Shown here piece by piece: positions 60,739-64,000 of a DNA stretch of 64,000 nt. The stretch comes from Streptomyces sp. SS1-1. Lineage in GTDB: Bacteria > Actinomycetota > Actinomycetes > Streptomycetales > Streptomycetaceae. The notes below the pieces were generated by a model. That model was given only the letters and a program-made list of their open reading frames with translations. It had not been told where the DNA came from and made no database searches. Location: NCBI RefSeq assembly GCF_008973465.1, contig NZ_WBXN01000004.1:3574501-3638500 (forward strand). Reading direction: 5' to 3'. The stretch's first letter is position 1. Every line of letters begins with the position of its first letter. Position numbers and translations under genes: made by a program.

Positions 60739-63357
60739 TCAGCCCCCTGGTCGACCGAAGATGCCTCCGGCGCCGTTGTTGCCGCCGCCGTTGTTCCCTC
60801 CACCGCTGTCATCGGTCTCGGTCTCGGTGGCGGTCGGAGAGGAGGTCGGGTCTCCGCCGGGGCCGCCGTTCTGCCCACCGTCGTCGTTGTTGCACCGCCA
60901 GTCGAACGGGTTGCACGTCTCCGTGGGAGGCGGCGTGAGCGACGGCGTCTCGGACGGGGTCGGCGTCTCGGACGGGGTCGCCTCCTCCGTCTCCGTGGGC
61001 GTGGGCGTCACGGACGGCGAGGGCGTGTCGTTGATGATCTCGCCGATGGGCTCGGCCTCGGGGAAGGGCTCCGGCGTGCCGTAGCTCTTCATGGCCTCGG
61101 CCATGTAGTCCTTCCAGACCTGCGCCGGGATGTCACCACCGTGGATGGAGGAGACGCCACCGGTGCCGTTCATGGAAAGCAGCTTGCCCTTGTCCGGGTC
61201 CGTCCGGAACAGCGTCACGGCCGTCGACAGCTCGCGGGTGTAGCCGACGAACCACGCCGACTTGTTCTCATCGGTCGTACCGGTCTTGCCCGCCACCGGG
61301 AACCCGATGTCCGCGACCTTCTTACCGGTGCCGTTCTGAACCACGTTCTCCAGGACGTCCGTCACGTTGTTCGCGATGTTGGCGTCCATAGCCGTTTCCT
61401 TCTCCGGCGGCTCGAAGCCCTTGAGCGGCTCTCCGTCCTTGATCACCTTGGTGACGGAGAACGGCTCGTAGTGCGCCCCGGAGTTGGCGAAGCTTCCGTA
61501 CGCGTCCGCCATCCGGATCGCGCTCGGGGTCGAGGTACCGAGCGAGAACGACACGTTCTTGATGTTCGCCTTGTCGAAGAAGGCCGAGGAGATGCCCATG
61601 TCCTGGGCGAGCTCCTGCGTGTTGGCCAGACCGACGTCGATGCCCAGCTGGGCGAACGGGCTGTTGATCGACTGCTCCATGGCCTTGCGGAGCGTGACCA
61701 TGCCCCAGGCCTTGGTGCCCTCGTTCTTCTGACGGAACGGCTTGTTGCCTTCACCCATGATCGGGTCGCCGTTCCGGTCCTTGATGACGAGGAGGTCGTC
61801 ACCGTTGTACCGGGCCATCGGCGAGAGCGGCTTGCCGTCGGTCTCGTAGGTCCCGTACTTCATCGCGGCCGCCAGCACGATGGGCTTCCAGGTCGATCCG
61901 ACCGGCACACCCAGGGTGTTGGCGTTGTTGGAGTAGTGCCCCTTGTTGTAGCCCGCGCCGCCGTAGATCGCGACGATCGCCCCGGTCTTGGGGTCGACCG
62001 ACGCGCCACCGAACTGGACGTGCTTGTCCTTCTCGCGCTTCTTGGGGTCGAGGAAGTCCTTCTCCGTCTTCTCGACGGCCGCCGCGAGCTCGTTGACCTT
62101 GTCCTTGTCGAAGGTCGTGTAGATGCGGTAGCCGCCCTTCTCCAAGTCCTCGGGGGCCAGACCCGCCTTCTTCGCCACGTACTCCTTGGCGATGTCGATC
62201 AGGTAACCCGTCTGGCCGGACAGGTTGGAGGTCTGCTTCTTCGGGGTAGGGAACTTACCGACCTTGGCCCGCTCCGCCTCGGTCATACGTCCCACCTCGA
62301 CCATGCGGCCCTGGATCCACGACCAGCGATCCTTGACCCGCTTGGTGTTCAGCTTCGCCGTGGCATTGGCGCCCACACCCCCGTCGGGGTTGTAGAAGTT
62401 CGGGCCCTTCAGGACCGAGGCGAGGAAGATGCACTGCGACGGCGTGAGCTTCCTGGCGTCCACCCCGAAGTACGCCTGGGCCGCCGCCTGGATGCCATAG
62501 GCGTTTCGGCCGTAGTAGGCGGTGTTGAGGTAACCAGCGAGGATCGCGTCCTTCGACATCTTCTGGTTGACCTTGATGGAGATGAACAGCTCTTTGAACT
62601 TCCGGGAGAGCGTCTGCTCCTGGCTGAGGTACGTGTTCTTCACGTACTGCTGGGTGATGGTCGAACCACCCTGCGTCTCGCCGCCCTTGGCCATGTTGAA
62701 GAGCGCGCGGCCGATACCGGCCGGGTCGATGCCCTTGTCGTCGTAGAAGGACGCGTTCTCCGCGGAGACCACCGCGTCCTTGATCTGCGGTGGGATCTCC
62801 GCGTCGCTCACCAACTGGCGGTTCGTCTGGCCACCGGTCGCGGCCATCTGCTTGCCGTTGGACCAGTAGAAGACGTTGTTCTGGGCCAGGGCCGTGTCCT
62901 GGGCCTGCGGGATGCCCACCATGGCGTAACCGATGCCCGCGGCCGCGACCAGACCTCCCATGAAGGTGAGGAAGAGGCCCGTCACGAGCTTCCAGGACGG
63001 CATCCAGCGCGCGGCCCCGTACTTGCCGGCGCGCGGATAGTCGATGAACCGCTTCTCCGGCGGCGGTCCCGAACGTCCTCTCCCCGGAGCCGCGCGGCGG
63101 CCCCCCTTTGCCGGTTCGGCCGCCCTGCGGCGGCTTCCACTGCCTCTCTGGGCCGCGCGTCGCGCCTCGGCGCGGCCGCCGTACAGACGGTCCTCGCCTC
63201 CTGATCCGGTGGCACCCGACCCGTACGGGTCGGAAGGAGATCCGGTGGCGCCTCGCGGTGCCGCACGGCGGCCGGTGGACGAGCCGGACTGGCCGCGTCG
63301 GGCCGCGGCACGTCCGCCTCCCTGCGGCTGCGGCGGTTTGCGACGGTGCTCGCTCAT
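60739..63357 (-). CDS. Bifunctional class A penicillin-binding protein (PonA-type)
   Basis: An 872-residue class A PBP. A disordered basic N-terminus (1-118) precedes one membrane anchor (about 124-148). The GT51 transglycosylase has catalytic E200 in AENASFYDDKG and the GGSTITQQ motif. The transpeptidase shows S488TWK, S563IN and K691TG. A Pro/Thr/Ser/Glu-rich tail contains CNPFDWRC, probably a disulfide, and ends in a Gly/Asn-rich stretch. It polymerises glycan and cross-links peptidoglycan. The start is the ATG at 63357 with GAGGAG upstream. Confidence 0.94.
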   Translation of the reverse strand: MSEHRRKPPQPQGGGRAAARRGQSGSSTGRRAAPRGATGSPSDPYGSGATGSGGEDRLYGGRAEARRAAQRGSGSRRRAAEPAKGGRRAAPGRGRSGPPPEKRFIDYPRAGKYGAARWMPSWKLVTGLFLTFMGGLVAAAGIGYAMVGIPQAQDTALAQNNVFYWSNGKQMAATGGQTNRQLVSDAEIPPQIKDAVVSAENASFYDDKGIDPAGIGRALFNMAKGGETQGGSTITQQYVKNTYLSQEQTLSRKFKELFISIKVNQKMSKDAILAGYLNTAYYGRNAYGIQAAAQAYFGVDARKLTPSQCIFLASVLKGPNFYNPDGGVGANATAKLNTKRVKDRWSWIQGRMVEVGRMTEAERAKVGKFPTPKKQTSNLSGQTGYLIDIAKEYVAKKAGLAPEDLEKGGYRIYTTFDKDKVNELAAAVEKTEKDFLDPKKREKDKHVQFGGASVDPKTGAIVAIYGGAGYNKGHYSNNANTLGVPVGSTWKPIVLAAAMKYGTYETDGKPLSPMARYNGDDLLVIKDRNGDPIMGEGNKPFRQKNEGTKAWGMVTLRKAMEQSINSPFAQLGIDVGLANTQELAQDMGISSAFFDKANIKNVSFSLGTSTPSAIRMADAYGSFANSGAHYEPFSVTKVIKDGEPLKGFEPPEKETAMDANIANNVTDVLENVVQNGTGKKVADIGFPVAGKTGTTDENKSAWFVGYTRELSTAVTLFRTDPDKGKLLSMNGTGGVSSIHGGDIPAQVWKDYMAEAMKSYGTPEPFPEAEPIGEIINDTPSPSVTPTPTETEEATPSETPTPSETPSLTPPPTETCNPFDWRCNNDDGGQNGGPGGDPTSSPTATETETDDSGGGNNGGGNNGAGGIFGRPGG

Positions 63358-63656
63358 CGAACGACTACTCCTCGGGCAGGCGCACCCCTGGGCGCCTGGC
63401 AACGGCGGCTGGTTTCCGGTCCCCCCGACATACGGATGTGAGCGGTTTCGCATTCACCCGTACTGCACCAAGGACGACGACGTCCTCTGGCGTCACTTGG
63501 TTCCCGGTGCTGTGCATGGCGCACAGACTACGCACCGTCAAAGTCCTCGCGAGCCCGAACTTCACCCCAAATCAGGCAAGTCGCTCGACACAAGACGGTG
63601 ATGTGATCCCGTTCACCATCTCTCCACTTGTCGCTTCCGAGAGGCCGTTCTATCGT

Positions 63657-63683
63657 GCTGATGTATCGAGTCGATACATCAGC
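63657..63683. promoter_or_regulatory. PadR-type operator palindrome
   Basis: GCTGATGTATCGA and TCGATACATCAGC form a perfect 13-bp inverted repeat around one base, 26 bases before the PadR gene. It contains the ATGT...ACAT half-sites typical of PadR operators and probably mediates autoregulation. The rest of the 352-bp gap to the PBP gene shows no ORF. Confidence 0.7.
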
Positions 63684-63709
63684 GAGAGATAAGGCGAGGA
63701 GGCGAGCGG

Positions 63710-64000
63710 ATGAGCCGGCGTTCCGGGATCCTCGAGTTCGCCGTTCTCGGACTGCTCCGCGAGTCCCCCATGCACGGCTATGAGCTGCGCAAACGACTCA
63801 ATACGTCACTGGGTGTGTTCCGCGCCTTCAGTTACGGCACGCTCTATCCCTGCCTCAAGACGCTGGTCGCCAACGGCTGGTTGATCGAGGAGCCGGGGAG
63901 CACCACCGAGGACGCCCTCGCCGCACCACTCGCGGGGCGTCGCGCCAAAATCGTCTACCGGTTGACGGCAGAAGGTAAGGAGCACTTCGAGGAGCTGCTC
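63710..64000 (+). CDS. PadR family transcriptional regulator (3' end outside the window)
   Basis: The first 97 residues of a PadR regulator: MSRRSGILEFAVLGLLRESPMHGYELRKRL, then FRAFSYGTLYPCLKTLVANGWLIEE, the winged helix with the PadR YGTLYPxL motif. The frame is still open at the window end. GGAGG lies before the ATG. The target may be itself and a gene beyond the window; the operator lies just upstream. Confidence 0.9.
   Translation, partial: MSRRSGILEFAVLGLLRESPMHGYELRKRLNTSLGVFRAFSYGTLYPCLKTLVANGWLIEEPGSTTEDALAAPLAGRRAKIVYRLTAEGKEHFEELL

Overview
The window is a piece of the conserved chromosomal core of a Streptomyces species. The DNA is uniformly very GC-rich, GTG and TTG starts are common, and several proteins are characteristic of the genus: SsgA with its regulator SsgR, a fused CydDC, a FemX-type glycyltransferase, a Tat-exported DyP peroxidase and F420-type enzymes. 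From memory, not from a search, the gene order matches the S. coelicolor segment of about SCO3900 to SCO3968, read with the dnaA/oriC side to the right. I see no insertion sequence, prophage, CRISPR array or secondary-metabolite cluster.

Layout. 0-2.7 kb: a MacB/FtsX-type ABC exporter and a short GHKL ATPase. 2.9-9.3 kb: an extracytoplasmic copper block (membrane protein, YcnI, Sco1, PCuAC chaperone, CopC-CopD fusion, DtpA peroxidase). 9.4-13.1 kb: pheA, a DnaA-box-rich gap, serS, a HAD phosphatase and an atypical tRNA-Ser(GCU)-like gene. 13.3-16.9 kb: two ABC-2 ATPase/permease pairs in one operon. 17.2-23.3 kb: an EphD-like hydrolase-SDR fusion, Tpt1/KptA, an LLM oxidoreductase, a second HAD enzyme and an M23 peptidase. 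23.4-30.6 kb: cydA-cydB-cydDC with a Rex operator, then a hisC-type aminotransferase. 31-37 kb: a LacI regulator, a metallophosphatase, a membrane protein, a lipoprotein and thiC under a TPP riboswitch. 37.2-44.9 kb: YibE/F protein, ssgA-ssgR, small membrane proteins, ptpA, a cystathionine-lyase-type enzyme, a LysR regulator and a NUDIX protein. 44.9-50.1 kb: GNAT proteins, an HbpS/GlcG-like protein, an MFS exporter with divergent MarR regulator and a serine beta-lactamase-like protein. 50.2-55.8 kb: a GyrB-like fragment, dnaB, a MATE exporter, and rplI-rpsR-ssb-rpsF. 56-64 kb: envelope genes (femX, an alanine-racemase-like gene, a GT87 mannosyltransferase-like protein, a class A PBP) and a PadR regulator cut by the window end.

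The strongest non-coding signal is chromosome organisation. Ten 14-bp sites match the Streptomyces parS consensus GTTTCACGTGAAAC, six perfectly and four with one mismatch, at about 8.2, 20.2, 26.9, 37.1, 44.3, 48.7, 54.0 (two) and 60.5 kb (two). They become denser to the right, as expected on approach to oriC. Several sit inside other functional elements: the variable stem of the thiC TPP riboswitch, the start codon of cydDC, and the apex of a bidirectional terminator. Groups of DnaA boxes lie in the pheA-serS gap, upstream of the kptA gene and upstream of dnaB.
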